DNA from: Picocystis sp. L7 | Lineage: Eukaryota > Chlorophyta > Picocystophyceae > Picocystales > Picocystaceae | Length of the DNA: 64,000 nucleotides | NCBI GenBank assembly: GCA_020975725.1 | Contig: QXJR01000003.1 | Span: 992,001 to 1,056,000 of the forward strand | Direction of reading: 5' to 3' | Shown here: positions 20,651 through 30,108 of the stretch, in pieces | Numbering within the stretch: the stretch's first letter is position 1 | Layout: the number at the start of each line of letters is the position of its first letter | Program-made: the position numbers and the translations under genes | Notes under the pieces: generated by a model | The model's database searches: none | Seen by the model: only the letters and a program-made list of their open reading frames with translations | What the model was told of the DNA's origin: nothing

Positions 20651-22177
20651 ATGCGCGCGAACATGCGCACGTCCGTGAGCGAACGCACGCGAATTGGTGG
20701 CGAAACGCGGAGAAGAGGGCACAGGGAGGTGCATGGGGACAAGGTGCGGACCAGGGCCCAGCAGCAAGGCCAGGGGAGGTCCAGCACGCGACTTGGACCC
20801 ACACGAGAATGGCTCTCGAAAGAGTTTGCACAGCTGTGCGACGCGCAGCTCGTGCTGCTGGCAGATGCGTCCGAAGCACGCGTGAGAAGTAGCATCTACC
20901 TCACGACGCCGGAGAGCCTCCAGACCAGGAGCATGAGGTTGAAAAAGGTGGCCCATCATCCCTCCGGAGACGCGAGAGAAACCCACTCCTGGGAAGACGT
21001 GCCCGATGCACTGCTGGCAGACGATCTGCTGGAAAGGTCCTTGACGCATGAAAGCGCCATCTCTCTTCCGGAAAGCGGTAGCTTGGTGATGCCACTTGTC
21101 TACGGACCGCTGCTCTTGGGATTGCTGGTCATCGAACCGGAAGATGCCCACGAAGCCGTGGTTGACCTGTACACGGAAGAAGAAGAAGCAAGGGTGAGGC
21201 TGATTGCCAAAACACTCGCATCAGCTGCAACACTGGAGATACGATCCGATAGGCTAGCCAAGCAAAGCGAGAAAAAGAGCCAGCTGCTCACCAGTCTCGT
21301 GGGTCAATTCCGTGGGTCTCTGGATGCACTCAAGGGGCTGGGTTCGATGCTGGTGCCAAGAATGGAAGACGACGACCCAAGCAAAGACATGGCGTCAGGA
21401 ATCCTCTCACAAGGAGATCGACTTCAGGAGGTTGTAAGCCAGCTGGAATACGTGCTACATCCAGGTTCATACACCTCACGAAGGACTGTAGGTTCTACTT
21501 CAAGCTCTGTTCCATGGCTGGCAGACCGTACCCCTCTGCAGGCCCAACGCTATTTACAAGAAGCCAGCGCTCCAACAACACCGGACACTCCAGCAGCCAT
21601 GAACAGGGCCTACAGGTCCAGTGGAAGGAACAGGAACTCTAGTGGAGCAGACCTGAAGGCACGAACTGCGGGCAGCTGCGATCTCCAGGAGGTGTTGAGT
21701 CCACTCCTGGCCACAGCCACCCCTGTTGCAGCGAACTCGGGGGTCTCCATTCTTGCGATGGGAGGTGCTGGACCAGACCCGCTACTTGTAGATGTAGGAG
21801 TTCCAGACAAGACTTTAACCCGGGTACTGAGCAATGTTATTGACGCTGCAATGCTTCATGTCCCCAAAGGAGGCAGAATTGAGGTTTCTGCCACAGACGG
21901 GCCCGGAAACTTTGTGTCCATTCAAGTTGCATTCTCTGGTCCCAACTGGAGCGATCTACCTACAACATTCGAGAGTGTCACATCAAAGCGCAACATTGTC
22001 ATTGCTCAGAGCCAAGTAGAGGCAGAGGGTGGATCCCTCATTGTACAATCTCCTTTTCCGGATGCATGTGTGTTGGACGACGACTTGATGTGCCAGGGGA
22101 CAATGATCACGATCGAGGTTCCTGCTGGCCCAATCAAGCAGCTACCCAAACCTGTCAGGGTAGCTGTGAAGAACTAA
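20651..22177 (+). CDS. CSK: Chloroplast sensor kinase (GAF plus degenerate histidine-kinase core)
   Basis: A 508-residue protein of the plastid CSK type, which links photosynthetic redox state to plastid transcription. An Arg-rich N-terminus (about 1-55) can serve as transit peptide. A GAF-like sensor domain follows (about 55-200, FAQLCDAQLVLLAD, VYGPLLLGLLVIEP). The dimerisation helix lies around 215-275 (LTSLVGQFRGSLDALKGLGS) and has no histidine at the normal phospho-acceptor place, as in other CSKs. The C-terminal ATPase-like domain has an N-box-like TRVLSNVIDAAM, but no clear DxGxG. A Ser/Thr/Gly-rich linker separates the two halves. TGTAA lies at 22207-22211, 30 nt after the stop. Confidence 0.82.
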   Translation: MRANMRTSVSERTRIGGETRRRGHREVHGDKVRTRAQQQGQGRSSTRLGPTREWLSKEFAQLCDAQLVLLADASEARVRSSIYLTTPESLQTRSMRLKKVAHHPSGDARETHSWEDVPDALLADDLLERSLTHESAISLPESGSLVMPLVYGPLLLGLLVIEPEDAHEAVVDLYTEEEEARVRLIAKTLASAATLEIRSDRLAKQSEKKSQLLTSLVGQFRGSLDALKGLGSMLVPRMEDDDPSKDMASGILSQGDRLQEVVSQLEYVLHPGSYTSRRTVGSTSSSVPWLADRTPLQAQRYLQEASAPTTPDTPAAMNRAYRSSGRNRNSSGADLKARTAGSCDLQEVLSPLLATATPVAANSGVSILAMGGAGPDPLLVDVGVPDKTLTRVLSNVIDAAMLHVPKGGRIEVSATDGPGNFVSIQVAFSGPNWSDLPTTFESVTSKRNIVIAQSQVEAEGGSLIVQSPFPDACVLDDDLMCQGTMITIEVPAGPIKQLPKPVRVAVKN

Positions 22178-22283
22178 TGTACATATAGAGTGCACGCACA
22201 GTCACATGTAAATACATAGACAAGAATTGATCTCATACTTTACAAAATTGATGCCAGCAAAAGGCTCCCTAATCTCTGTTGTA

Positions 22284-23306
22284 TCAATCAGGACCATTGT
22301 TTGCTATCTCATATATACACGTGTAAGAACCAGCCAAGAACATGAGCGCACCGATGGTGAACCCAATGAAAATTTCAAGCCAATTCGGTACCAGAACTCC
22401 AGGGAAGGGGAAGAATGCATGTCGGACTGCTGCTCCCAAAAAGAACCCCCAAGAGCCCAGGTAGTTAGCCAAGGACACCTTCCAGGCAGTGCTTTTGGGG
22501 TACCAGATGAAAGGATTCCAAGTGTGATGTGCACTTGCCCAGTAAAACCAACTCCCAGACACGAAAAGCACCCCACCTGTGACGTTCGGCACACGTATTA
22601 AGAAAAAGTGCAGCTTTGGTGACATGTCAGTGCCAGGTGCGGAGTTGTAGACCATGGAGAAGCACAGGACATTGTAGATGACAGCTCCAACGAAGATCAT
22701 GGTGCTACCAATGAGTTCCAACCTGTGCCTGGAGAGAACGCTGGCATCGACTTGCATCGATGTCGCCCAGCTCCATGGCTTCTCTGGTTTCTCATACCTG
22801 GCCGCTGCACTGGACGTGCTTTGCACGTCGTCGTCGATCCCGTCTTCTTCGTCGAGCAGTCCTTGCTGGGAGGGCGAAATGTTGTCTCTGGTGTACTCGT
22901 CAGGGAAGGACTTGATGGAGAGGAGTACTTCCAGGAAGGCTCCGACGGAGAACATGACGCTGCCGATGGCGTAAGGCACGGAAGTGGTCCATTCCGAGTG
23001 GTACACGTGCAGGTCGAAGAACAGGGAGCAGATGGAGCCTTCCACGAAGAGGATGGACCCAAGGAAGAACATGAGCGACGCCCAATACGCCATGAGGTCC
23101 CACCTCCAGCACCAGTAGTGTTTTTTGTGCTTGATGGTGAAGATGGCGGTCTCTTTGGTCCAAGGATCCCATCCGTCGAAGTTGCCGATGAACCGTGCCA
23201 GCACGCGCGCTTCCTTCCGCGAACAGTGCGGACAAGTGTTCAGCTCCGGCGGACACACGTGTCCTTCCTTCTTGATCCGTCCAGCGGACCTTGCATCTCC
23301 CAGCAT
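22284..23306 (-). CDS. Four-plus-helix integral membrane protein (YrhK-domain like)
   Basis: A 340-residue polytopic membrane protein. Two homologous-looking halves each contain hydrophobic helices with small and aromatic residues (YWASLMFFLGSILFVEGSICSLF; VTGGVLFVSGSWFYWASAHH). The helical pattern resembles the YrhK domain found in bacterial and algal membrane proteins of unknown function. A conserved-looking cytosolic start includes CPPELNTCPHCSRKE, a possible metal-binding Cys pair set. The frame is open upstream to 23399, but the first ATG is 23306. Its 3' end converges on CSK, 106 bp away. No function can be assigned. Confidence 0.68.
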   Translation of the reverse strand: MLGDARSAGRIKKEGHVCPPELNTCPHCSRKEARVLARFIGNFDGWDPWTKETAIFTIKHKKHYWCWRWDLMAYWASLMFFLGSILFVEGSICSLFFDLHVYHSEWTTSVPYAIGSVMFSVGAFLEVLLSIKSFPDEYTRDNISPSQQGLLDEEDGIDDDVQSTSSAAARYEKPEKPWSWATSMQVDASVLSRHRLELIGSTMIFVGAVIYNVLCFSMVYNSAPGTDMSPKLHFFLIRVPNVTGGVLFVSGSWFYWASAHHTWNPFIWYPKSTAWKVSLANYLGSWGFFLGAAVRHAFFPFPGVLVPNWLEIFIGFTIGALMFLAGSYTCIYEIANNGPD

Positions 23307-24280
23307 GTCTGTCCGACCTCGCTCGTGGCTTCTCGTGGGATGAGACCGACGGCAACCACCGACGTGGTGAAGCGGACACGAGTGAACCGAAAGCACCAAC
23401 CCTCACCCCCCCCACCCTGGGGAGTTTCTTCTCTCCCGAGGGGTGTGGACACGAAGGGGAGCGGTCGAGGATGGAGATGCAAAGCAAACCGGATGTGGGG
23501 ATGGACGAGACCCTACACGTGCATTCCGTTGCGCATCAAGCTCTGGACCAATGCACGTTCCGACCGGGACGTAGAGGAGAGCAAAGAGGACGATTGGTCG
23601 AACGCACCTCTCAAGATTGGAAAAGCCGGGCGTTGGTTGTTGATAGAGGTCGATCGATGGTTTCGCATGGCCGATGGAACCGGGGTGGACGGTAGAGGTC
23701 GACGTCACAAGGTGTGAAGCCGCATTTTCAAGGACCTCGTGCACGTGTCCGAAGTCGTACGCCCCGTATTCACCACGTCCTTGAAATCCGCCATGGCTCG
23801 TGCAACCATGCTTGAATCCCCCAATTCACACACACACACACACACGGACCCGTTTCCAATACTAGCCTTGCTACAAGGGCCACGATGGTGCCCTTCACCT
23901 GCACGCACCCGCGCAACTACGAGGTTCCAATCGCCGGGATGGAACGACGCATCCCTGAGGGCACAATCCCAACCTATGGACATGTCTTTGTTTCCATTGC
24001 TTTCGATGCGTTGATCAAGCCACGGTGGCGTCCTCTCCTTGTCTCCACCCCATCCAAACTCGGCGCCCAAGTGGCGTGTGTGGTGGGGTTGGACCCATCC
24101 CTTCGCCTCCCCCTTGCTCCAGGGGCGGTAGATTCGTGCCCCAAGGAGCGGACGTGGGCGTCGACACACGCGATGCGCGCTTTGCGCCACGTCCACGTGG
24201 CGAGCGCATCGAAGAGGGGATCCAGAGCGATACTGGGGGTTGGAAAGAGGCGTGAAAGGACGTTCGGAAGGTGCAAGAAG
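23307..24280. promoter_or_regulatory. Divergent intergenic region, includes a CA microsatellite
   Basis: About 970 bp between the YrhK-like gene and DEG9. The frame of DEG9 stays open through the right half, so part may be N-terminal DEG9 coding sequence if an upstream ATG (23885 or 24173) is used. A short (CA)n run lies at about 23827-23845. No other feature is supported. Confidence 0.4.
23827..23845. repeat. (CA)n microsatellite
   Basis: A short dinucleotide CA tract directly readable in the sequence, in the spacer upstream of DEG9. Confidence 0.9.
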
Positions 24281-25837
24281 ATGTCGAGGGGAAGGACCAG
24301 TCCCAGAGGCGATGGAAGAACCGTCGGTGCGCCGAGCGCCGCCGGAAGAGGAAGTGGATTTCGAGACGCAGTGGCAGACGTCGATTACGATCCCATGGAG
24401 TTCGGTGACGGGGAAGTGGAAGGAAACTTGCTGCTAGATTCAGTGGTCAAGCTCTACTGCGTCCACACGGAACCGAACTACTCGCTCCCTTGGCAGAGGA
24501 AGCGCCAATTTACCAGCACGTCTTCCGCCTTCGCGATAGCGGGGAGGCGTATTCTTACCAATGCACATTCGGTCGAATACAACACCCAAGTCAAGGTCAA
24601 GAAGAGAGGAGACGATACGAGGTTCCTCGCCAAGGTGCTGGCAATCAGCGTGGAATGCGACATTGCACTCCTCACCGTCACCGACGATAGGTTCTGGGAA
24701 GATCTGCAGCCACTGGATTTTGGACCACTTCCACACTTGCAGGATCAAGTTGCCGTGGTAGGGTATCCCATAGGGGGAGACACGATAAGTATCACATCTG
24801 GCATCGTGTCGAGGGTGGAGGTGACTTCCTACACACACGGAGCCTCGGAACTGCTGGCCATTCAGATCGATGCAGCCATCAACAGTGGAAACAGTGGCGG
24901 ACCCGTGTTCAACAGCAGCGGGCAGTGCTGCGGGATAGCTTTTCAATCCCTTGTGGGCGATGACGCGGAGAATATTGGCTATGTCATTCCACCGCCGGTC
25001 ATTCAGCACTTCTTGGAGGATTTCAAGCGCAATGGGCTGATCGCTGGATTTCCTGTGCTTGGGATTCAATGGCAGCGATTGGAATCCCCGTCTCTCAGGT
25101 CGTCGTTGGCCATGGAGGCGCAAACCACAGGGGTGCTAGTCGCAAAGACTGCACCGGTGTCAGATGCGCACTCAAAGTTGAAACGCGGAGATGTTATTAT
25201 GAGCTTTGAGGGAGTAAAAGTGTCCAACAATGGAACAGTACCCTTTCGGTCCGGTGAGCGCATCAATTTCAGCTACCTGGTAAGCCAACACTACGTGGGT
25301 GATGTTGTACGTCTCAGCGTCCTCCGACAAAAGGAGGAGGTGGAAGTGGAGGTTTCCCTTTCAACTCCCTTTTTGCTCGTGCCTGTGCACATCGGAGGGA
25401 AGATGCCTCCTTACCTCATTGTGGCTGGGCTTGTTTTTACCCCGCTCTGCGAGCCATACCTTCGCTCTGAATACGGTGAACACTACTACACCGACAGCCC
25501 AGTCAAATTACTCGATGCCATGCTTCACCAATTCCCGAAGGACGCATCAGAGGAGGTGGTTATACTGTCCCAAGTGCTGGCTTGCGATGCCACAGTGGGC
25601 TACGAGGAGGTGCGCAACACTCGCTTGCTTAGGGTCAACGGAGAAAAGGTCCACAATCTGCGTCATCTTGCAGACTTGGTGGACAAAGTGAAGGATGAGC
25701 CTTTCCTGCGCCTTGAAAGCGAATACGATGAAGTCATCGTGCTTGAAATGTCCAAGGTCGTGCACGCTACAGCTGAAACTCTTGAAACTCATGCCATTCC
25801 TGCAGACCGGTCACCAGACTTACTGTGTAGCGATTGA
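24281..25837 (+). CDS. DEG9: DEG9-type trypsin-like serine protease with PDZ domains
   Basis: From the chosen ATG this is a 518-residue HtrA/Deg protease. The catalytic triad is visible: His in ILTNAHSVEY, Asp in VECDIALLTV and Ser in AINSGNSGGPV. The run VVKLYCVHTEPNYSLPWQRKRQ before the protease domain, VGYPIGGDTISITSG inside it and the C-terminal PDZ-like part (PYLRSEYGEHYY) are characteristic of plant DEG9. In Arabidopsis DEG9 acts in the nucleus and nucleolus as an ATP-independent protease. The frame is open back to ATG 23885, with another ATG at 24173. MSRGRTSPRGDG at 24281 is preferred because everything before it looks like antisense filler. Confidence 0.9.
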   Translation: MSRGRTSPRGDGRTVGAPSAAGRGSGFRDAVADVDYDPMEFGDGEVEGNLLLDSVVKLYCVHTEPNYSLPWQRKRQFTSTSSAFAIAGRRILTNAHSVEYNTQVKVKKRGDDTRFLAKVLAISVECDIALLTVTDDRFWEDLQPLDFGPLPHLQDQVAVVGYPIGGDTISITSGIVSRVEVTSYTHGASELLAIQIDAAINSGNSGGPVFNSSGQCCGIAFQSLVGDDAENIGYVIPPPVIQHFLEDFKRNGLIAGFPVLGIQWQRLESPSLRSSLAMEAQTTGVLVAKTAPVSDAHSKLKRGDVIMSFEGVKVSNNGTVPFRSGERINFSYLVSQHYVGDVVRLSVLRQKEEVEVEVSLSTPFLLVPVHIGGKMPPYLIVAGLVFTPLCEPYLRSEYGEHYYTDSPVKLLDAMLHQFPKDASEEVVILSQVLACDATVGYEEVRNTRLLRVNGEKVHNLRHLADLVDKVKDEPFLRLESEYDEVIVLEMSKVVHATAETLETHAIPADRSPDLLCSD

Positions 25838-27629
25838 GTCGAATTTCAGGATGCTGCAGGGGTTGTCAGTCGGTAATAAGTGAAAGGGAAGGGCAATCAA
25901 GGTGGGAAGGCATTTTCGTCAAACATGCGACACACTGCTTTTCGCCCTTTCTTTTGCAGCTCGCATTCCTCGCCTCGGTAAAAGGGCTATTTGTTTCACG
26001 TTTCATCCGCTTAGTAGAGCTTGCTCATTGGCCAGGCGTTTGAAGCAGGTGTAATAAATCATCTTTTATTTCAAGCTTGGTTGAAGTGATTGCTCCGTGT
26101 GATTGTATTAGATCGTAGGAGTCCTGCGAACATTTGTAAGGAGGCAGAGTAGTCATTGAACTAGACGTGCGGGTGCCCATTGCAGCCTGTAGGCCACCCA
26201 TGTTCATGTCCCTTCTGCAGGCTCGCTAGTTCAAGATTCTGCTTTCTTAGAACCGAAGTACAGATAGAGTTGTTTAGGCACACGCCCAACCGTTGGAGTT
26301 TAAACAACGCCCATGGCTCTTGGATAGCCCCATGTGAGTGGGTCACACCATACTGTTTGAAATGCTTGATGGTATGCCTTTGTGCAGTGTCTTACAAAGT
26401 TCAGAACAAGCGATGGACTCTCCTTGTCATGATGCTTTTCGTACTTTCACAGCTGTGAACTGCTCAGAAACTTGACATGGATCATGCACTGTGCAGAGGG
26501 CGAAGAAAAGCCAATCGATGGTCGCAGCAGCATCTGATTAAGAAATAGCACTGCTTGAAGCTTTCAACAAGATAGATCCTTTGGTCCCCACCCCCGTGTA
26601 TTCTCAGCTGTCGGAATGCATGCGACCAGAATATGAAAGGGTTGATATGGCCTGATCGCAGATAAGCACGAGATTCGAGGGTCGAAACTTTGATCGCCAG
26701 GGCTGAGGTGTATTGGTGTTTGGTGATCACTTAACCTGTTAGCTCATCGTCTTCAAGTGCCTCATTCGGTCACAGCCTGCCCTTGCGGGTGGGCAGTGTC
26801 CGCACCACCTGTCCTCCCCCCAAATTCGTCGGCAACACTCCTTTGGACACCAGGCATCCTCCATGCTGGTTCGATGCGGGTAGGTATGGCATGTTCGTCC
26901 TTGGCAGCATCGAACTCTCATCTTCCAAGATCGAGGCGTTAGATTCCGTCCCACACGTCCAATGAGGAGGATGCAGGCCTTATCCATTTGTGGGTTCCTA
27001 TACATGGATTGGATGGGTTTGAGCTGGGCCCCACTGAACACCAAGAGGGTCTTCTGCTCCCCCCTCACCAATCTGCACACCATCCACTCCTCTCACTTGT
27101 CCAGGAAGGGATGCTCTCGAAGGCCCTTGCCACGTCACCATGCTGACGAGGACCCGGGGCACGTGAGGTGGTGGAAAACCACGGCGAACGGTCAGTCGCT
27201 GCAGAGGATCGCCATTCCTCCCTAGACTACTTCAGTGAGAACCGGGGAATCCTCGGCGTCACGTGTGGGTACGAGGAAGAAAGGTCCTCTGCGAGAGAAG
27301 TTCGAAATAGGATAGAATGTCCGAGAGAGCAACGAGCGAATATTCGTACCGAACCCTACGCCGCGCAGGAGGGTCCGGGACGTCGCGCACGTCGACCCAA
27401 CGGTCCCCCCTTCCGTCCGTTTGCCGCAGAGGATTGTGGCCAACCATCGTCCGCTCCTCTGCGTTCACAGTCCGGTGTCGGAGGAGCGAGTTCATCTGAA
27501 CCGGTGCCGACTTCCCAACCGTGTCACAAACGAACGTGATTCACGTGAGACACACGCGTCCAGCCGCCGCCGCAGCAGCCCACAGCAGCTCGTGTCGCGT
27601 CCCAAAGGCGCCTCGAACCCCCTTCCGAG
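25838..27629. other. Interval with one possible unresolved minus-strand gene
   Basis: The left half (to about 26700) is low-GC and shows nothing. The right half (about 26740-27500) is GC-rich like the gene blocks, and minus-strand frames there look protein-like in pieces: MVGHNPLRQTDGRGDRWVD near 27430, ARAFESIPSWTS near 27120 and VSKGVLPTNLGGGQ near 26830. A CTGAC word followed by CAG (about 27192 to 27134, minus) fits the intron pattern seen elsewhere in the window. No domain is recognisable and I cannot give exon limits. Confidence 0.3.
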
Positions 27630-28412
27630 ATGACCGTGACCTTCGACGTGAAGCCGAACCTTCGCGTGAGCCAAGATCGCAAGGCATCGGGCGGCATCCA
27701 GTTCAGCCGCGACCTGGGCAACGACGTCACGCTCAAGGTGCGAGACAAAGGCAGCTCGGACGTTGATGTGCGCCTGGACAGAGACGAGACCCCTTGCTGA
27801 CGCGTGATACGGATTTGCATTCACTTGAATCAGGTCAGGGCGTCCGATAACACGGTCCGCGACGGATTGAAGACCGACGATCTCCACGTCGACTTCGTAC
27901 GCGACGGCCATTTTGAGCTCAACTACGACATCGGGAACAATGCACCGACCGTCGTATTGCACACCAGCGCGGGCATCAAGAGCAAAACCTTGCGCATGAA
28001 GTATAGGCATGAACTCCGGGGGAAAAAGAGGTCTTCCGTCGAGGGAAAGATGGCTGTGGATGACAAAAACACTGCCACCCTCACCGTGGATACCACCGAC
28101 TACAGTGGGCCAGATCTGCGAGCTTGCACGCTCAAGTGGAACCATCAGCTGAATGATTACACGAAGCTCGAGGCAGCATGGAACTTCAACAATGACACTC
28201 TGCGTGCTTCGGTTGACCACAGGGTAGACTCTCACAACCGCCTGAAGATCGCATACGGAACCGGAGATAAGAATGGCTCGCTTGAATGGACCAACAAGGA
28301 CCTCGGAGGTGGAGGTGAATTGAAGGTCTTAGCGAGTACCACCCTGACTGGTGAAGGGGTGAAGAGGATGCCGACCCTCACCGCAGAGAAGACGTGGAAT
28401 GTGGAGATCTAA
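27630..28412 (+). CDS. OEP24: Outer envelope pore protein of 24 kDa (2 exons)
   Basis: OEP24 forms a solute-conducting beta-barrel pore in the chloroplast outer envelope. Inferred exons are 27630-27737 and 27834-28412, giving 228 residues (about 213 in Arabidopsis). The 96-nt intron (GTGCGA to AATCAG, phase 0) contains an in-frame stop and CTGAC at 27797-27801. Joining the exons makes LGNDVTLK plus VRASDNTV, which fits the family across the junction. The C-terminus GSLEWTN...TLTAEKTWNVEI matches the plant ending (KLSAESTWNFEM). The protein is built of alternating polar and nonpolar beta-strands and, as expected for an outer-envelope barrel, has no transit peptide. Confidence 0.85.
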
Positions 28413-28884
28413 GCCTGCATGACCCTGCTGCATCGCCTGCTTCCAGCAGCTATATGCCACAGCTCACATATGTCAATCAATTTGTATGCTCTCATTACAT
28501 GCAACAGCTTTGCTTGCCTCTTCTTTGGCAGGATGGCGAGGGACTTGCGGTCCACCAGCATCCTCACATCCTATGTGCGCAAAACGACCCTTTCAAGGTT
28601 GCGATGCCACTTGAATGTTGCATTTATCTAAGGATGCATTCGATTTCTGCATGCTCAAAGCGAAACAAAAATCTGCAATGCTACCCAATAGCAGGATGTT
28701 TCTGTGTTTCCAGCGGAAGTGGAGGCAGTGTGTGTTGGGAGGGACACAATTCCTTAGTTTTAATGGCCGACTGGTCCTTCTCCAGAAGTGCTGTATACAA
28801 CCATGCTTATTATTGAAGTTTTCACCTGTACATCATTGTACAAAATTGTACCTACTATGTTTATGCTGTCCCGACAGACAGAGC
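28413..28884. other. Convergent 3' intergenic region
   Basis: A 472-bp spacer between the OEP24 and MYB stop codons. It is AT-richer than the genes and has only short open frames without domains. Both 3' UTRs must lie here. Confidence 0.5.
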
Positions 28885-30108
28885 CTAGTCAGCATACCCA
28901 AGGAGCGAAGTCTCTACTCTTCTCCTCTTGTCTACATGCGGTGATCCCATTGATCTGGACCAATCCGGTGTACTTGTGAAGTGGAATGAATCCCCATGGA
29001 CTGTTTCCAGCCCACCCAACTCAAAGCCGAACAATTTCTGTTTATCACTCCCATGTTGGGAAGGCGGCGTGCTGGCAAGCACACTCATCACGGATTCTCT
29101 TCGCTGCAAATTCGTGTCACCGACGCATAATTCATCGACATACGTGCTAGAACTGGAGGTGGTGGATCTTTCAAGGTAGCTTAAGTGATCATCTCCTGTT
29201 AGCATGTTCATGTGATACTGGTTTGGTGGAGACAGAAGCACAGTGTCAGGGCTATCCCCTCCAAACTTGAAACAGTCCACTGGCGAAAATGTGCACCCCA
29301 GTTGCTCCTCCAGTGGGTTAATCGTTGTCTTGACCGAAGGGATGCTGAAGCTACCTGCAACGTCATCCTCCCACTGAAGCATCAAATCCTCCAGCATACT
29401 GTGTGCATAGCTTGCATGGGGGTTTTGGACCAGCACTGGTGTGCCTTGTTCTGGTTGTGCAAGCTGGCCATTTTTCTTCTCGTCCTCAGTATCCTGCCGG
29501 CTTTCGTCGCATGATGTTCCTAAGAACTGGTCCCTCTCCTGGACCTGTGTGCTGCTCTGCCTTTCTCTACGCTTGCCTGCACTAGCTTTTTTCTTCTTGG
29601 TTGCAACCTTTGTTGTTGTTTCGGTGCAGGCATGGCCATCTTCATTCCATCCATAGAGTTCTCGAAGGTAGTCCCGTAATGCTGTGGGCTCGTCTTCTCC
29701 ATTCGGGCCCCTGCGTGAGTTTCCTCCTTGCATGGTGTCTTTACGTCTGAGTGTTGCATTCCAATGATTTTTGACGGAGTTTTCTGTCCTGCCGTTCATC
29801 ATCCTGGCTATGGCAGCCCACTTGTTACCATACTTTTTGTGGGCGTTTACCAGCCTCGTTTCCTCTTCTTCTGTCCATTCGGAACTCTTGATGTCGGGTC
29901 GGAGGTGATTGAACCACCTTTCTCTGCACTGCTTTCCGATCCTGTCTTGCAGCTGCCCAGCGATGTAGCTCCATTTCCTCACCCCGTGTTCCTTGACGAG
30001 TTCCACCAGCCTCTCGTCTTCTTCGACGGTCCATCCGCCCTTGACCTTTGCCACCGGAAACCGTTTCTTCTTGCTTGTCCCGTTGCTGCGCATCCTACCG
30101 TCAGTCAT
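28885..30108 (-). CDS. R2R3-MYB transcription factor, MYB98/MYB115/MYB118-like
   Basis: A 407-residue nuclear DNA-binding protein. R2 and R3 MYB repeats occupy about residues 20-125: KGGWTVEEDERLVELV, KQCRERWFNHLRPDI, SEWTEEEETRLVNAH and ENSVKNHWNATLRRK, with the spaced tryptophans intact. The VKGGWT start and the CRERWFNHLRP helix resemble the plant MYB98/115/118 group. The rest is a Ser/Thr/Asp-rich, probably disordered region with a basic stretch (ATKKKKASAGKRRER) that may be a nuclear localisation signal. No ATG is closer to the upstream stop than 30108. Target genes are unknown. Confidence 0.9.
   Translation of the reverse strand: MTDGRMRSNGTSKKKRFPVAKVKGGWTVEEDERLVELVKEHGVRKWSYIAGQLQDRIGKQCRERWFNHLRPDIKSSEWTEEEETRLVNAHKKYGNKWAAIARMMNGRTENSVKNHWNATLRRKDTMQGGNSRRGPNGEDEPTALRDYLRELYGWNEDGHACTETTTKVATKKKKASAGKRRERQSSTQVQERDQFLGTSCDESRQDTEDEKKNGQLAQPEQGTPVLVQNPHASYAHSMLEDLMLQWEDDVAGSFSIPSVKTTINPLEEQLGCTFSPVDCFKFGGDSPDTVLLSPPNQYHMNMLTGDDHLSYLERSTTSSSSTYVDELCVGDTNLQRRESVMSVLASTPPSQHGSDKQKLFGFELGGLETVHGDSFHFTSTPDWSRSMGSPHVDKRRRVETSLLGYAD

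Noticed and set aside
22725-23717. 330-codon plus frame
   Set aside because: Exact antisense shadow of the YrhK-like membrane protein gene.
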